DNA of 64,000 nt. It comes from Sesamum alatum. Taxonomy: Eukaryota > Streptophyta > Magnoliopsida > Lamiales > Pedaliaceae. The stretch lies in contig JACGWO010000001.1 in the NCBI GenBank assembly GCA_034509735.1, positions 35,715,966 through 35,779,965 of the forward strand. The letters run 5' to 3'. Shown here one piece after another: positions 1-12,179 of this stretch. The stretch's first letter is position 1. Each line of letters begins with the position of its first letter. A program made the position numbers and the translations under genes. A model generated the notes under the pieces. That model did not search any database. It saw nothing but the letters and a program-made list of their open reading frames with translations, and had not been told where the DNA came from.

Positions 1-290
1 CAAAAGGGTGAGGCAATAATCTTGGGAATCTCGTGGAACGAGAATGGTATGGAATACCTCCCACAGGATCTTTTCCATGCGAATCGTAAAAAGCGGGGTA
101 TGGGAAAAATCGCTGTGGATCCCAAGCCCACTAGGAAAGGATTTCCCGAAAATCACGTTTGAGAGTACCGTGTTTTCGTATAAATAGTGGGAGGATTAAA
201 TGACTAAAGACCAAGCATTTAATTATTTCATCAAACCACCGTCTTTATTTTCTGCTGATCGCGCGTTGTTTTTCTAAATGTAGATTTAAA
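1..290 (+). other. 3' end of the long untranslated leader of element A
   Basis: This matches 63202-63491 directly upstream of the F gag almost base for base, which identifies it as leader and not LTR. No start codon upstream of 291 opens a long frame. The rest of the leader, including the CpG-rich block and the palindromes seen in other copies, lies outside the window. Confidence 0.8.
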
Positions 291-1176
291 ATGTCTAAGA
301 ACCCACTATCAACCATTCTTGAGACAAACAAATTCAATGGAACAAATTACAACGACTGGTTGCGCAATCTCAGGATAGTCCTAGATTACGAGAACCAAGG
401 CTACGTCATGGACGAGCCTCTCCCTAGGACCTTACCGGAAGGATCCACGCCAGAAGAACGTGAGACGTTCGAGACTTGGCATAAGGATAACCGGAAGGTC
501 CGTAGCGTCATACTTGCTTCGATGACCAATGAGATTCAGAAGCAATATGAAAGGCTAGACGATGTCCCTTCCATTATGGCTCGCCTTAAGGATTGCTATG
601 CAGTCCCGGACCGGCATACTAGGTATGTCGCGACCAAGGCGTTCTTTGGAACAAAAATGACAGAAGGATCCTCTGTACAAGAGCATGGGGTTAAAAATGC
701 TTACCCTAGTGGAAAAGCTCGAGGACCTAAAGGCAGGTCTCGATAACGAAACGTACATAGATGTGATCCTTCAGTCACTCCCACCCTCCTTCGACCAATT
801 TATCGTCAACTATAACATGAATACACTTGAGAAGGGCATTCATGAGTTGATCAATATGTTGGTGCAATACGAGGCAACGACTAAGAAGTCCACGCCTTCG
901 GTATTGTTTGGAGGTGCTTCAACTTCCAAGACGAAAGGCAAGGGTGCCGGACGTTGGAAAAAGGAAGAAGGGGAAGGGAAAAGCCGTCATAGCAGCTACG
1001 AACACTCAGAGTGTTCCCATTGCCAAAGAGGGGAAAGGCAAAGGAAAGGGAAAGGTTGTCTCCAAGCAACAGTCAAAGGCATATGACATATGTATCAACT
1101 GCCGTGAGAAAGGGCATTGGAAGAGAGAGTGCCCCAAACTCTTCTCAAACCAAGGTATATTTGTGATTAGGTTAAC
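291..1176 (+). pseudogene. gag (nucleocapsid) of element A, frameshifted
   Basis: Gag forms the virus-like particle that packages element RNA in the cytoplasm. The start is ATG 291 (MSKNPL...), the start used in copies D and F. The N-terminal part is the retrotransposon gag domain (NGTNYNDW, then EIQKQYERLDD). A Lys/Gly-rich basic stretch follows, then a CCHC zinc knuckle CINCREKGHWKREC at 1091-1132 with all four ligands. The frame is broken three times: by an extra A in the A-run at 693-697 (five A against four in F), near 960, and between the knuckle and 1177. No nonsense codon is needed to explain the breaks, because the frames overlap end to end. Confidence 0.85.
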
Positions 1177-2790
1177 ATGGTCACTAATTCTGCCTCTTGG
1201 GTATTGGATACCGGCTGTGGAGCTCACATTTGCAATGATTTGCAGGTGCTGAAAAGAAGCAGAAAACTAAGTAGCGGGGACATGATCCTGAAGCTTAGAA
1301 ATGGCAAGGCCATCCTGGCAGAAGCAGTAGAATCCGCCACTTTAGTAATTAGTGATACCATTAGCATAGAATTAGAGCAGGTTTATTTTGTACCTAGTAT
1401 GATTAAGAACATCATTTCCATTCCATTGTTGGACAATAGTGGTTATGAGTTCAGAATCAATAAAAATTGCTTTTATTTGATGAGGTGTGGAATTGCTCAT
1501 CTACTTGGTACATTGCACAACGGGCTCTATATCTTGCAACAAACGAATTTCGTTCTTAACGCTCAACACAAACGGAAATTAGATAATAATGGGAACGCAC
1601 GTCTGTGGCACGCTAGGCTAGGTCACATATCCCAAGATAGGATGAAAAGGTTGGTAGACTCAAAGAACCTAGAGGTTGGGGACTTGAGTGATCTACCAAC
1701 TTGTGAGTCTTGTCTAAGAGGGAAAATGACCAAGAAGCCCTTTGTAGGACAAAGCAGGCTTGCCACAGGTCTGTTGGACTTGGTCCATACAGACGTATGT
1801 GGACCACTAAGGACGCAGGCCCGAGGTGGGTTCTCCTACTTCATAACCTTCACCGATGATCATTCACGGTACGGTTATGTTTACCTGATAAGGTACAAGT
1901 CTGAAGCTCTTGAGAGGTTTAAAGAATTCAGGCTTGAAGTGGAGAACCAGACCAACTGCAAAATTAAAGTCCTACGGTCAGACCGAGGCGGTGAATACCT
2001 TAGTGCCGAATTCCTAGATTATCTAAAAGAAAATGGTATAATATCGGAATGGACACCTCCCGAAAACACCACAGTTAAATGGCGTCTCTGAAAGGAGGAA
2101 CCGAACCCTGTTGGACATGGTTCGGTCCATTGATGAGTTTTACCAAATTGCCCTTATCGTTTTGGGGTTATGCATTAGAAACGGCAGCCAAGTTGTTGAA
2201 TTTGGCGCCTACCAGTGCATTGACCCAAACGCCATATGAGATATGGCACGGCAAGCCTGCGTCCTACAACTACTTGAAAGTGTGGGGTAGCCCCCGCATA
2301 CGTCAAGAGGTTAATGGGAGATAAGCTAGAATCCAGGTCTAGCCTATGCAGGTTCGTTGGATACCCTAGAGAAACTGCGGGTTATTACTTTTATGACCCT
2401 TTGGAACAAAAGGTATTTGTTTCAAGGAACGCAGTATTCTTGGAGCAAGGCTTCCCGGAGGATATCCAACCTGATGAGCTGATCCTTGAGGAATCAAGTG
2501 ATGAAACTCAGCCATCAGAAATAGCCACGGAAACCTCACCAAGAGGATTCAGGATTAATGCACGGAGGGCTGACCAACCTAGAGAAGTCCAACATGCTAG
2601 GCATGAAGGACAACCTCAAGAAAGGCCAGTCCCGGTCCCTGAACCGCCGGCTCCGATACAGTCAGCGCCCACAGTCACCACTGTCGTTCCCGTCCTCCGT
2701 AGGTCCACTAGAGAATCCAGACCTCCAGTGAGATATGGGTTTCTAGGTGCGACCGATCTTTTGGATAACGATCCTAAGACGTACGGGAAG
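1177..2790 (+). pseudogene. protease and integrase region of element A, frameshifted
   Basis: The aspartic protease has its catalytic DTG at 1207-1215 (WVLDTGCGAH), which separates Gag and Pol proteins. The GAG-pre-integrase zinc domain follows (HARLGH at 1609-1626, then CESC). The integrase core shows the first Asp in HTDVCGP, the second in RSDRGGEY, and the catalytic Glu at 2090-2092 just after a frame change caused by an extra A near 2077. Further one-base shifts lie near 2128 (extra T) and 2290 (five C against four in D). The C-terminal part contains KVWG- and VGYP-type motifs and a Pro-rich linker. The catalytic residues are present in the DNA but cannot be translated in one frame. Confidence 0.85.
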
Positions 2791-2792
2791 CG

Positions 2793-4350
2793 ATGTCTGA
2801 CATCGACTCCGGGAAATGGCTTGAGGCCATGAAAACCGAAATGGACTCCATGAGCGAGAACCAAGTTTGGAGACTTGTAGATCCACCGAAAGGTGTTAAG
2901 CCAGTGGGCTGTAAGTGGGTCTACAAGCGCAAACTCGGCGTTGATGGAGAAGTCACAACCTTTAAGGCTAGGCTTGTAGCTAAGGGATACACTCAACGAC
3001 CCGGGGTTGATTTTGAGGATACCTACTCGCCAGTAGCCATGGGTAAGTCCATTCGGATCCTGCTTGCCATAGCAGCATGGTATGACTATGAAAATATGGC
3101 AGATGGACGTGAAAACGGCCTTCCTCAACGGTTTCGTTGAAGAAGAGATCTATATGGATCAGCCGGAGGGTTTCACGGTCACTGGAGAAGAACAGAAGGT
3201 CTGTCGTCTCCAGAAGTCCATCTATGGCCTCAAACAAGCCTCCCGAAGTTGGAACATTCGATTTGATGAAGTAATACGGGGTTATGACTTCATCAAAAAC
3301 GAATCCGACCCTTGTGTATACAAGAAGGTCAGTGGGAGCTCTATAGTGTTCCTAGTGCTTTACGTGGATGACATTCTGCTCATTGGTAATGACGTCAGAA
3401 TGTTAGGAAACACAAAAAGCATGGTTGTCAACCAAGTTTTCCATGAAGGACTTGGGTGAAGCCTCCTACATCCTAGGCATCCAGATTGTCAGGGACAGAT
3501 CTAAAAGGATGTTAGGGCTCACCCAAAACTCGTATATGGAGAAAGTCCTAAAGAGATATCGAATGGACAACTCCAAACGAGGATTCCTTCCAATGAGGCA
3601 TGGGATCAAGTTGTCCAAGAAGCAGTCCCCGCAGACTGATGAGGAACTTGAAATGATGAAAGTCATCCCCTATGCTTCTGCCGTAGGTAGCATCCAATAT
3701 GCGGTCCATTGCACCAGGCCTGACATTGCATACGCTTTGAGCGTGACTAGCAGATATCAGTCCTGTGCAGGAGAGGCACATTGGAATGCCGTTAAGGGCA
3801 TCCTTAAGTACCTTAGGAGGACTAAGGAAATGTTCTTGGTCTATGGCAATGGAGAACTAATTTCTGGAAGGCTTTTAGCGACGCTAGCTTCCAGTCTGAT
3901 GACGATGATGCCCAAGTCTCAATCGGGATATGTATTCAAACTCAACGGAGGAGTAGTGGTTTGGAAAAGTTCCAAGCAAGCAACCACTGCTGACTCCACC
4001 ACTGAGGCTGAATGCATAGCAGCTTCAGAAGCTGCTAAGGAAGCGGTTTGGATGAGAAACTACATCCAAGAGTTGGTGTGGTGCCTAGCATCGCCGAGCC
4101 CGTTGTCATCTTCTGTGATAACAACGGTGCAATAGCGCAAGCAAAGGAACCGAGATCTCATCACCGTTCCAAACACATTCTTAGACGCTACCATCTTCTC
4201 AGAGAAATGGTAGGAAGAGGTGACGTTCGGATGGACCGAGTCAACTCAGCAGACAACACAGCAGACCCGCTGACAAAGCCTATGTCGCAGAGTGCTCATA
4301 CGCAACATCTTGAGAAGATGGGGATTAGGCATATGGGTGATTGGCTTTAA
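2793..4350 (+). pseudogene. reverse transcriptase and RNase H of element A, frameshifted
   Basis: The reverse transcriptase runs from WLEAMKTEM through GCKWVYK, the first catalytic Asp in QMDVKTAFLNG (Asp codon 3106-3108) and the YVDD box at 3361-3372. RNase H follows with SGYVFKLNGG, the STTEAE motif and a C-terminal DNNGAIAQAK segment, ending at the stop at 4350, 16 bases before the LTR. These two enzymes make and process the cDNA inside the particle. Frame changes lie near 2790, 3095, 3417, 3870 and 4070, mostly one-base changes in short homopolymers. The RT core deletion of D, E and H is absent here. Confidence 0.87.
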
Positions 4351-4355
4351 AGGTC

Positions 4356-4366
4356 AAGTGGGAGAT
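4356..4366 (+). promoter_or_regulatory. Polypurine tract of element A
   Basis: AAGTGGGAGAT directly abuts the TG that opens the 3' LTR. The same tract, with small changes, precedes the LTRs of D, G and H. It primes plus-strand cDNA synthesis in LTR elements. Confidence 0.8.
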
Positions 4367-5269
4367 TGTTAGAATAGGTGACCATGTAAGCCAACTTTGG
4401 CGGGTATATGTAACCTATGTCTAGACAATTATAGGTGTTTGATAAATCATTAATGAATAAAGAAGTGAATTTCATTTGGCATTACTTTGTTTGTGTTCAC
4501 TTATATCTATTTTCTATATCTGTTCACTATGCAAACAAAGCCCACGGACTGAGAATCAATTTCGGGGACTGGGACTACGCTTGGAGGTAGGTCCATGGAA
4601 TCAGTCTTCCCGAATCAGTCCGGAAATCTCCAAGTCAAGGAATCCCGAAAATGGGTACCGGGATTCCATTTGAGACTTGCACTAAGCACCTGCTGTCGTG
4701 TTTCATCGACGGGTGACGAGGGTCGTCTAAGCAGTGTTAGTGGGTTAGCATGCTAGGACGCAGCTGACTGAGGTGACTCGCGGGAACCGTCTTACGGAGG
4801 ACCTTGAGTATGGTCAGCAAGGTATGACGTGTATTCCCGGTTCCAACGGTACAGGTCAAGTCCTTTGACTTGAGGAATTGCTGAGTTTACCTGTACATCA
4901 GGGCTGTATCTTAGGTATGGTGAGAGATTGCCAGAATTCTCTTTGGTAGTCATAAGCCATGTCTAGTGCAGTTCTGGTGTGCAAAGTGACAGTAGTTTCC
5001 AAGAAAGGATCTGTCTCCTGTCAATAGGTTTTGGCAGTTGAGTCTCATGTATACTCTAGGTCTTGTCCCTAAACTGTGGCCACAGTGACTGAACAGAAGG
5101 GAAGGATTCCCTTGCGGCGTTTAGTGAGGACAGACCGACACTTAGGTCCAAAATGGGTACCTGCATTTTTCGTGCCCTAGACTCTAAGTAATGAGACCGA
5201 AGACAGAAGGACAAGTGTACTGTTAGAGCCTAAATGTTCATCCCTGAATATTTCACCTAGTCTCTAGTG

Positions 5270-5300
5270 CCATGGACCGTTGCTAGATGGCCACCCATGG
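5270..5300 (+). repeat. Conserved LTR inverted repeat bounded by CCATGG
   Basis: Two CCATGG palindromes flank an inner CCGT...ACGG-type inverted repeat (here ATGG for ACGG), so the 31-bp block can form a hairpin or cruciform. The same block occurs in type I and type II LTRs, for example 30411-30441 (reverse), 42094-42124 and 46837-46867. It lies upstream of the TATA box, so it belongs to U3. Function unknown. Confidence 0.7.
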
Positions 5301-5655
5301 TAACGGAAGGATTCTAGGAATCCGACCAAGTCTAGCTGAAAGGTGAACCTAAAGAGTCACACACTATCCACACACATTTAGATATTTAATTAAGAATTAA
5401 ATATTGGAGTGAAGGAATGATTAAATTGGATTTAATCGGGTCCTTTATTTTTCTTGGAGAAATAATTCCTTCTATTAGATATAAGGAATTAAATTGATAA
5501 ATTAGATTTATCAAAGGGATTTATTTAATGGGCTTAAATAATATTTATATTTATTTTAGCCTCTTGGAAATATTTAAATAGGTTTTAAATATTCCATTAA
5601 ATTAAATTAAATCAACGGTTGAGATCAATGGGAGAGATGGATGGCTAGGATTGTT

Positions 5656-5714
5656 TTGACTAGGTCAAAACACTACTTTGACTAGGACTTTGACTAGGTC
5701 AAAATCCTAGTCAA
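5656..5714 (+). promoter_or_regulatory. W-box cluster in the type I LTR promoter
   Basis: Six W-box cores (TTGACT/TTGACC, either strand) lie in 59 bp: 5656, 5663, 5678, 5690, 5697 and 5709. They end about 50 bp before the TATA box. W-boxes are the known binding sites of plant WRKY factors; use here is inferred. The cluster repeats at 60119-60177 in the solo LTR and, altered, near 16180-16245 and 12790-12835. Confidence 0.6.
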
Positions 5715-5762
5715 ATTAGAGTTCTTGAAAGAGGAGTTTAAAGAGGATTAAAACTCCTCTTC

Positions 5763-5769
5763 TATATAA
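5763..5769 (+). promoter_or_regulatory. TATA box of the type I LTR
   Basis: TATATAA follows the W-box cluster and precedes a CA- and CT-rich tract, the usual plant core-promoter layout. The solo LTR at 58829-60818 keeps it at 60225; the solo LTR at 14871-16867 has TATGTAA instead. Confidence 0.65.
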
Positions 5770-6348
5770 ACCCCTAGCATCCTACAAGTTGAAGGATGAT
5801 GAAACTCCAACACACACACTACAACACACACACACGGATTCTCTCTCCCTCTCTCTCGTCCGATTCTCTCCCTCTCCAAGAAATTGTTTCTTGGTTCTTT
5901 TTGTTCTTGGAACATTAAGAACTTGATGAATCAATACCATTAATCAATAATGTGTTATTGATTCATCCACTCCAAATATTATACACTTGTTCGTTGCTAG
6001 CACGACGTGCAAGATACGTGGGTGGATCGTGTGTCACGATTTGGAGGGTCTCAAGAACGAGATCTTGGTGCAAAACGGGGAACAACGCGTGTAGCCGTTG
6101 AAGACGAAAACGACAACGGGTAGGTCTCGTTTTAGATTTTCGTCCTCTCTTTAATTTCCAACCTTATGGCCTCCATGATTTATTTTGTGTTATTCGTTCA
6201 TGAGATACACCGAACGCCCGGGAAATTTCAAAGGCACACCCTTTGAAACGTGTTTTAATTTAAAAGCATGTTTAAATTCCGTTTTAATTTTAATTATACC
6301 GCGCTTCCGCACTCGCGCTTTTCCCGGGACGATCCACAATTCCTTTCA

Positions 6349-6851
6349 CGAGTGAGGGGAGAAGAGGCTGAAGGATCACGTCGATGTACATCTCTCTTTC
6401 GACATCAACTTGGAGGTCTTTGAGCTTTTCCACAAGGGATAGCATCATCACTCCATACTCTTGTACCGAAGATCCTTATATCGTTTTCGCTTCGAAGAAT
6501 GCCTTCATTGCAGCATATCTAACATGCTGATCTGGGTCCGCATAGACTTGCTGCAATCGAAACATCATCGAGCCAACATCCTCCAGTCTATCATACTGCT
6601 TCTGGATCTCATTATCAATGGATGCCAGTATGATATTGCGAACCTTCCAGTTGTCATCAAGCCTCTTCTTAAATGTCAAATGTTCTTTGGGCGATGATCC
6701 TTCTGGCAAGGTCTGAGGAAAAACCTTATCTAGAACATAAGTCTGGTTCTTTGAAATCTAAGACCATCTTATGATTTCACAGCCAAGCGTGGTAATACGT
6801 TCCATTAGACTTATTAGTCTCAAGTAGAAGGGTTACTGGATTCTTAAACAT
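6349..6851 (-). pseudogene. gag N-terminal part of element B, interrupted by A
   Basis: The start ATG (6851-6849) aligns with the MSKNP start of A, D and F. A stretch homologous to the gag domain follows (DNEIQKQYDRLEDV, then HVRYAAMKAFFEAK). The first part needs a frame change to join the open stretch at 6476-6709. The sequence stops at 6349 at the border of A's 3' LTR, 21 nt from the site hit in elements C and H. Confidence 0.8.
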
Positions 6852-8722
6852 CAACAGTTAAACAGAAAATCATTCAGTAGATTATAACAATATTATGTTC
6901 AAGTTAAGACTTGGTACTTTTGTTATTAACCCCTCCCACTATTTCTACAAAAGCCCATCACTCTCAAATGGGGTTTTAGGAAACCATCTCCTAGTGGGTT
7001 TGGGATCCACAGGCGCAATTCTCCATGCCCCGCTTTTACGATTCACATGGAAAAAGCCTCGTGGGAGGTATCTAATACCATTCTCAATCAATGAAATTCC
7101 CAAGATATTCTGCCTCACCTTTTCACATGATCCCGAAGACTCCGAGCGATCATGCTACTCGATGTTAGGCCTAACCCATCAACCAAATCATACCTCAACT
7201 GTCGCCCCCCCAGGTCTCGTGAGACAGGGAAACAGTGAGTGTACTCTTTGTTCACAACAACAGTGCAGCTTTCCTCTATTCCAAATGTGTCACGACTCGT
7301 GAGACCACACTTGGGTAGCAGTAGCTTCCTCACGACATTGCTATGGATGGAAGGCTTGGACAGATCAAAACCATTTTGATCCAAGTACATCATGAGCCTA
7401 ATATTTCAACTTGGTCCAACCCAATGAGAGTTCGAAACTATTGACCAAGACCTCATCACATTAATATTTTGCATGCATAAATATCCAATATTACAAAGTA
7501 TTTAAATAAATGCATCGTATGCAAGTCAATCTGGCATACCCCTGTTGGATGATCACGAACCCAACCTATGCAACCCACTGAGCCCGCAGTGAGTCTATGG
7601 CCTGTCTAGGATGGTCCTACACTATTACAACAAATTAACCCAATGTCAAGCCAATGGGCCTTGTACTGTTTTTCTTTCTCCTTGATGTCTCACCTTGGGC
7701 CTCCGTCCAACGCAGGCCTCCTTTTTATCCGTGGGCTTGCTTTATTATACATAAAATGTAAAACCTCACAAAAATATTCCTAACTACTCTCATTACAAGA
7801 GAAATAAAATACATGGGAAATAAAAAGAAAAAAGACAATCCTTAACATCATGAGGCGAAAGTGGGAGATAATAGTCCCAAAACAAGAGGCACGCAGGCCC
7901 CACCCAAAAAGAATTTAAAACCATACACAAGTCCATGGGATTTGTGATCATCCCTTGTTAATCGAATTAACAAAATACAACAAAATTACATATCCAATAT
8001 AATCATGTTCCAGATAATACAAACCATGTATAAAATAAATGATATCCAATATCATCTCATAACATAATTAAATGCAGAAAAATACATCAAAAATGTAATT
8101 GAAAATGGATATTTAAAACCTTGTACAACTCATGTACATTTTTTTTTTGTTTGGAAACCATTTCCAAAATAATCTTAGGCAATTTAATTTTAGGAAAAAT
8201 CATTATGAACTAAAATTAAATCATCCATAAATTAAATATTTCAGAAAAAATACGCAGAATACCCGAAAATCAAATTTTCCAGAAAAAACGGCGAAAAAAT
8301 GGCCCAGCCGTTCGGCCGTGCCGGCCGGCCGCACAGCATCCGCGCGCGCAGCAGGCGCATGAGGACCACCAGCACTCGGGCGCGCCAGGCGCGCGAAGCT
8401 GCTTGCGCGCGGCAGCAGGCAGCCTGCTGCCGATCGGTAGCGGCTGCTGCTACTGTCGTTATTTTTTTACTTTTTTTTATTTAATTCTTCACATAAAAAA
8501 CTGAAATATATACCCAGATTTCAGAAAATCGAAATTTCTAAAATCATCCAAATATCCATGATTGATCAACATAATTAAACATGTAAATTTCAACAAATAA
8601 TTATGAAAATTAAAAGCAATAAACACATGCTTTTAAAGCCGATCTAAACACGTTGAAAATGCTTGTACACGTAAAACATGTAATCTATAGACACATACAC
8701 CGATCCGGGCTCTGATACCACT
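6852..8722 (-). other. Untranslated leader of element B (about 1.87 kb)
   Basis: This lies between the primer-binding site and gag and holds no credible gene. It contains the palindrome CACGACTCGTG at 7291-7301 (a second, upstream copy is degenerate near 7213), the hairpin CCACTGAGCCCGCAGTG near 7575-7592, an A/T-rich middle, and a CpG-rich block at about 8299-8450 next to a T-run. The open stretch in the CpG block is low-complexity and not treated as a gene. Confidence 0.75.
8709..8720 (-). promoter_or_regulatory. Primer-binding site of element B (tRNA-iMet)
   Basis: Minus strand reads TGGTATCAGAGC two bases inside the 5' LTR, the standard complement to the 3' end of initiator tRNA-Met used by plant copia elements to prime minus-strand cDNA. 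Confidence 0.9.
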
Positions 8723-10907
8723 TGAAGAAAAACGGATCAGCCCGGGAACGTGGCGGAAGCGCGGTGGAGATAAAGTCGCTGAATAAAAAGAATTTAAATC
8801 GTGTTCAAGGGGTGTGCCCTTGAACATTCCCGAGCTATCGGTGTATAAACGCAGAATATAAACATACAAAATAAACAAGCGTTTGTGGCTATACAATAAA
8901 GAAGAAACCGAGAGCATAAATTTAAGTCGGAATACCTTTCTCGATTTTATATTTTGATCAGCAACACGCATTGATTCCTCCTGACGTTCATCCACGCGAG
9001 GTCCCAACGTAGAGACCCTCTAAAGTCATCCACAACACACCGGGAGAGACCCTGTTTTTCTTGCTAGAGAAAAATGGATCTAGAGGATGAAATTGAAGAA
9101 GGGATTACACTATCAAATTAGTGTTCCTTCTTGATCTTACTTTGTTCTTCAATTGATCCTAGATCAATTAGGCAACAAAGGGGATTTAGAGAGGGGAGAG
9201 AGAGAGAGAGTAGAGCGTGTTCATCTTTTTCCTAGAAAAAGATGAATAATGAAATTCATCATACATCGTTTTTAGTATATACTAATATATATACATAATT
9301 AATGTGATTATTGGAATGTGTCTAGGTTCATCCAAGGATGTCTAGATACAAACCAATCAATCACCATCAATTCTTCAATCAAGCCTACCAACTTTTAAGG
9401 TATGATAAAATCATACCAAAAGGGAAGGGCTTGATTGGAGTTGATTTGTCTCTTACAAAAAGAGACAAGTCAACTAACACGTAGCATCCAACATGGCCGA
9501 TTTTTGCTCCGTCCAAGGTCGCAATTTTCGGCCATGCTTATTTAGGGAAGAAGTCCAACTTTGTCCTATTCCATAAATGGAACTAACACACCTCTCGGTC
9601 AAAATTTAACAGACCAGGTTCTACCGTCATCCAGTTACGACAAACCCAAAACTAAATCCAATTTAATTTAATGTCCACTTAAAATAATTCTTGTTGATCT
9701 TTTAATCTAATTAAAGTATCCAACATCTCAACTTTCTATATTAATCGATAAATCCTATTTACCGATTAAACGATGGCCTTGTACAATATCCACCCGTCCA
9801 TCCAATGGACAATCCCTTAAGTAATCCAATTATTTATCATCGTCTGAAATTAACTTCAAGTCAATTCCTTCACCTCCTTGGTGATTTGTGTGTGACCCTT
9901 TAGGTTCACCCTCAGCTAGACTTGGGCTCGTGTCCAATAGGAGCCCGTCACCATGGGTGGCCGTCTAGCAACGGTCCATGGCACTAGAGACTGGGTGAAT
10001 GTTGGCGTGAACATTTAGGCGCCGATTCCATACGGGTACGGTCCCACTGTCGACCGTCTCCCGACCTTAGTCTAGGATATGGAATTAGGCGTCAGTTCCC
10101 ATCCTTGACTAGGCAACTATGCTTCATACCCGAGATGCGTTTACTCTATCGATCGACGTAGAAAACCCTTTCCTACTCAATCAATTGCTATGGCCATAGA
10201 CTTTCAGAGCCTAAACCATCTCAGAGTGCATAGGAGAGATCACCGTCATGTACTGACAGGGGACAGATCCTATCTTGGAAACCACCGTCCTCGCTACATA
10301 CTCCAACTCTACTGGACAAGGCTTATAATGACCATCTTACAGAATGATCACCTCTCGGCAAATCCAAGATACAGTCTTCATATGCACGTGACTGCCATGA
10401 TTCCTCAAGTCCGAGGACTAATTCCGTAATATCGGAACCGAGAATTCCAGTCATACCGACCAAGCCTCCAAGGCTTCCATATGATGATCCCCACGAGTCA
10501 CTTCAGTCAGTCGACCACCTTGTCAACTAACCCACTAAAATTGCATAGACGACCTTCGTCTGTCCCCGATGAAACTCGGCATTCACCTAGTGATGGCAAT
10601 ACTTAGTGCAAGTCCCAATAGGACACTCGATGCCCAGTCTTGAGGTTCTCGACTTGAAATGTTTCAGACCAACCTTCAGAAGTTGGTTTCATAGCCGTCA
10701 TCCAATGCGTAGTCCAACTACATGGTTATCCAATTGGTCTGTAGGTATATGTTGTGACGTTGAAACGACGTTCAACGTTAGTGGTAAGCGCAACAAACAC
10801 AGTGCCAGTAATGAATACTTACTCTATTCATCAAGATAATATTGTATTAATAAATATTGACGAATAGTTCCCAAAACTGCCAATCCAATTGGCTTTTTGG
10901 TCACCTA
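8723..10907 (-). repeat. 5' LTR of element B, interrupted (remainder 14710-14717)
   Basis: On the plus strand it begins TGAAGAAAAACGG beside the primer site and runs to TCACCTA at 10907, where a solo LTR entered. The missing end TTCTAACA resumes at 14710-14717. Total about 2.19 kb, matching other type II LTRs. The open frame kept in the U3 of D, G and H is not kept intact here. Confidence 0.85.
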
Positions 10908-12179
10908 TGAAGGACAAGCGGATCCACCCGAGAGCGAGAGCGGAAGCAAGAAAGCGAGAATAGTGCGTAAATTTAAATCAAATTTGAATAAAGGTGTCCC
11001 AAGGGGTGTACCCTTGGGTGCTCAACCAAGCGTTCGATGTAGGATGTATTAATGTTTAAAACATACATATAACACATAGGGCATAGATGGAAAATTAAAA
11101 CCATCAAAGCATAATAAAATCCTTACCTTTGATGATCTTACGTATGCTTGGCTACTTGCGTTGTTCCTTCTCCGAATGCTCACGAAATCCGAACGTATGA
11201 ATCTTCCAAAGGTGATCCACACCACACCGGAAGAAAAAATACGTCTTCTTTGCTAGAAGAAAACGGGTTTAGGAAGGAATTGGTTCAAGAGAAAAACACT
11301 ATGAATTTGTGTTCTCTTAAACCTACTTTGTTCTTCCTTTTGATTCAAAATCAAGTGAAGAACACAAGTGGGAAGGGAGTGAGATGGCCGAGAGTCAGAG
11401 AGGAGAGAGGGCCGAATTTTTGGTCTTCTTTTTTCTTGAAAAAGATGAATAATGATTCTATTACACAAGATGTTGTATATACTCTTATATATACATAATT
11501 GATGTGATTATTGGAATGTGTCTAGGTTCATCCAAGGATGTCTAGATACATCCCAATCAATCACTATTAATTCTTCAATCAAGCCTACCAACTTTTAAGG
11601 TATGATCAAATCATACCAAAAGGGAAGGGCTTGATTGGAGTTGGTTTATCTCTTTCCAAAAGAGATAAGTCAACCTACCACCTTGCATGAAACATGGCTG
11701 ATTTTTAGCTTCTTCCAAGGGAGCATTTCGGCCATGCTCAATATGGGAAGAAGTCCAACTTCTTCCTATTCCAAAATAGAAATTATTTCTCCTCTGGGGT
11801 CAAAATTTAACGGACCGGGTTTATCGTAATCCAATTACGACGAACCCAAAATTAAATCCAATTTAATGTCAACTTAAATTATTCCCGTTGGTCTTTTAAT
11901 CCAATCAAAAGATCCAACATCTCAATCTTTCCATATTTAAACGAAAATCTAATTTACCGATTAAACGAGGGCCCGATACAATATCGGCCTGTCCATCCAA
12001 TGGACTATCCCTTAAGTAATCTAATTACTTATTTATCGTTCGAGATTGACTCCAAGTCAATCTCTCAACCTTCTCGGTGATTTGTGTGTGACCCTTTAGG
12101 TTCACCCTCATCTAGACTTGGACCCGTGCCCCACAAGGGCCCGTTAACGTGGGTGGCCGTCTAGCAACCGTCCATGGCA

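Larger units (their letters stand above)
1..6348 (+). mobile_element. Ty1/copia retrotransposon A (Angela/BARE-like), 5' part outside window
   Basis: The end of the leader, a complete but frameshifted gag-pol, a polypurine tract and a full 3' LTR are visible. The 5' LTR, primer-binding site and about 1.6 kb of leader must lie left of base 1, judging from related copies. The order gag, protease, integrase, reverse transcriptase, RNase H defines Ty1/copia. A sits antisense in the gag of element B: the bases after the LTR (CGAGT, 6349-6353) continue B gag and are the predicted right target-site duplication. A and the partial copy F at 61668-64000 are nearly identical where they overlap, so A is a young member. 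Lineage assignment rests on domain layout and long LTR and leader, not on a search. Confidence 0.9.
4367..6348 (+). repeat. 3' LTR of element A (type I, 1982 bp)
   Basis: It starts TGTTAGAATAGG after the polypurine tract and ends TTTCA at 6348, giving TG...CA ends. The solo LTR at 58829-60818 has the same ends and very similar sequence, with a perfect 5-bp duplication, which fixes these borders. It contains the CCATGG block (5270-5300), a W-box cluster (5656-5714), a TATA box (5763) and a CT/CA-rich tract after the TATA box. It should supply promoter and polyadenylation signals. No open frame of note lies inside. Confidence 0.9.

Noticed and set aside
1..800. Window start repeated at 63202-64000, possible assembly duplication
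   Set aside because: There are scattered base differences and the upstream and downstream contexts differ, so two recent element copies are more likely.
8299..8484. Arg/Ala-rich frames in the CpG blocks (also 18836-19186, 28765-28986, 36016-36204)
   Set aside because: They occur on both strands, differ between copies and lie in untranslated leaders; compositional artefacts.
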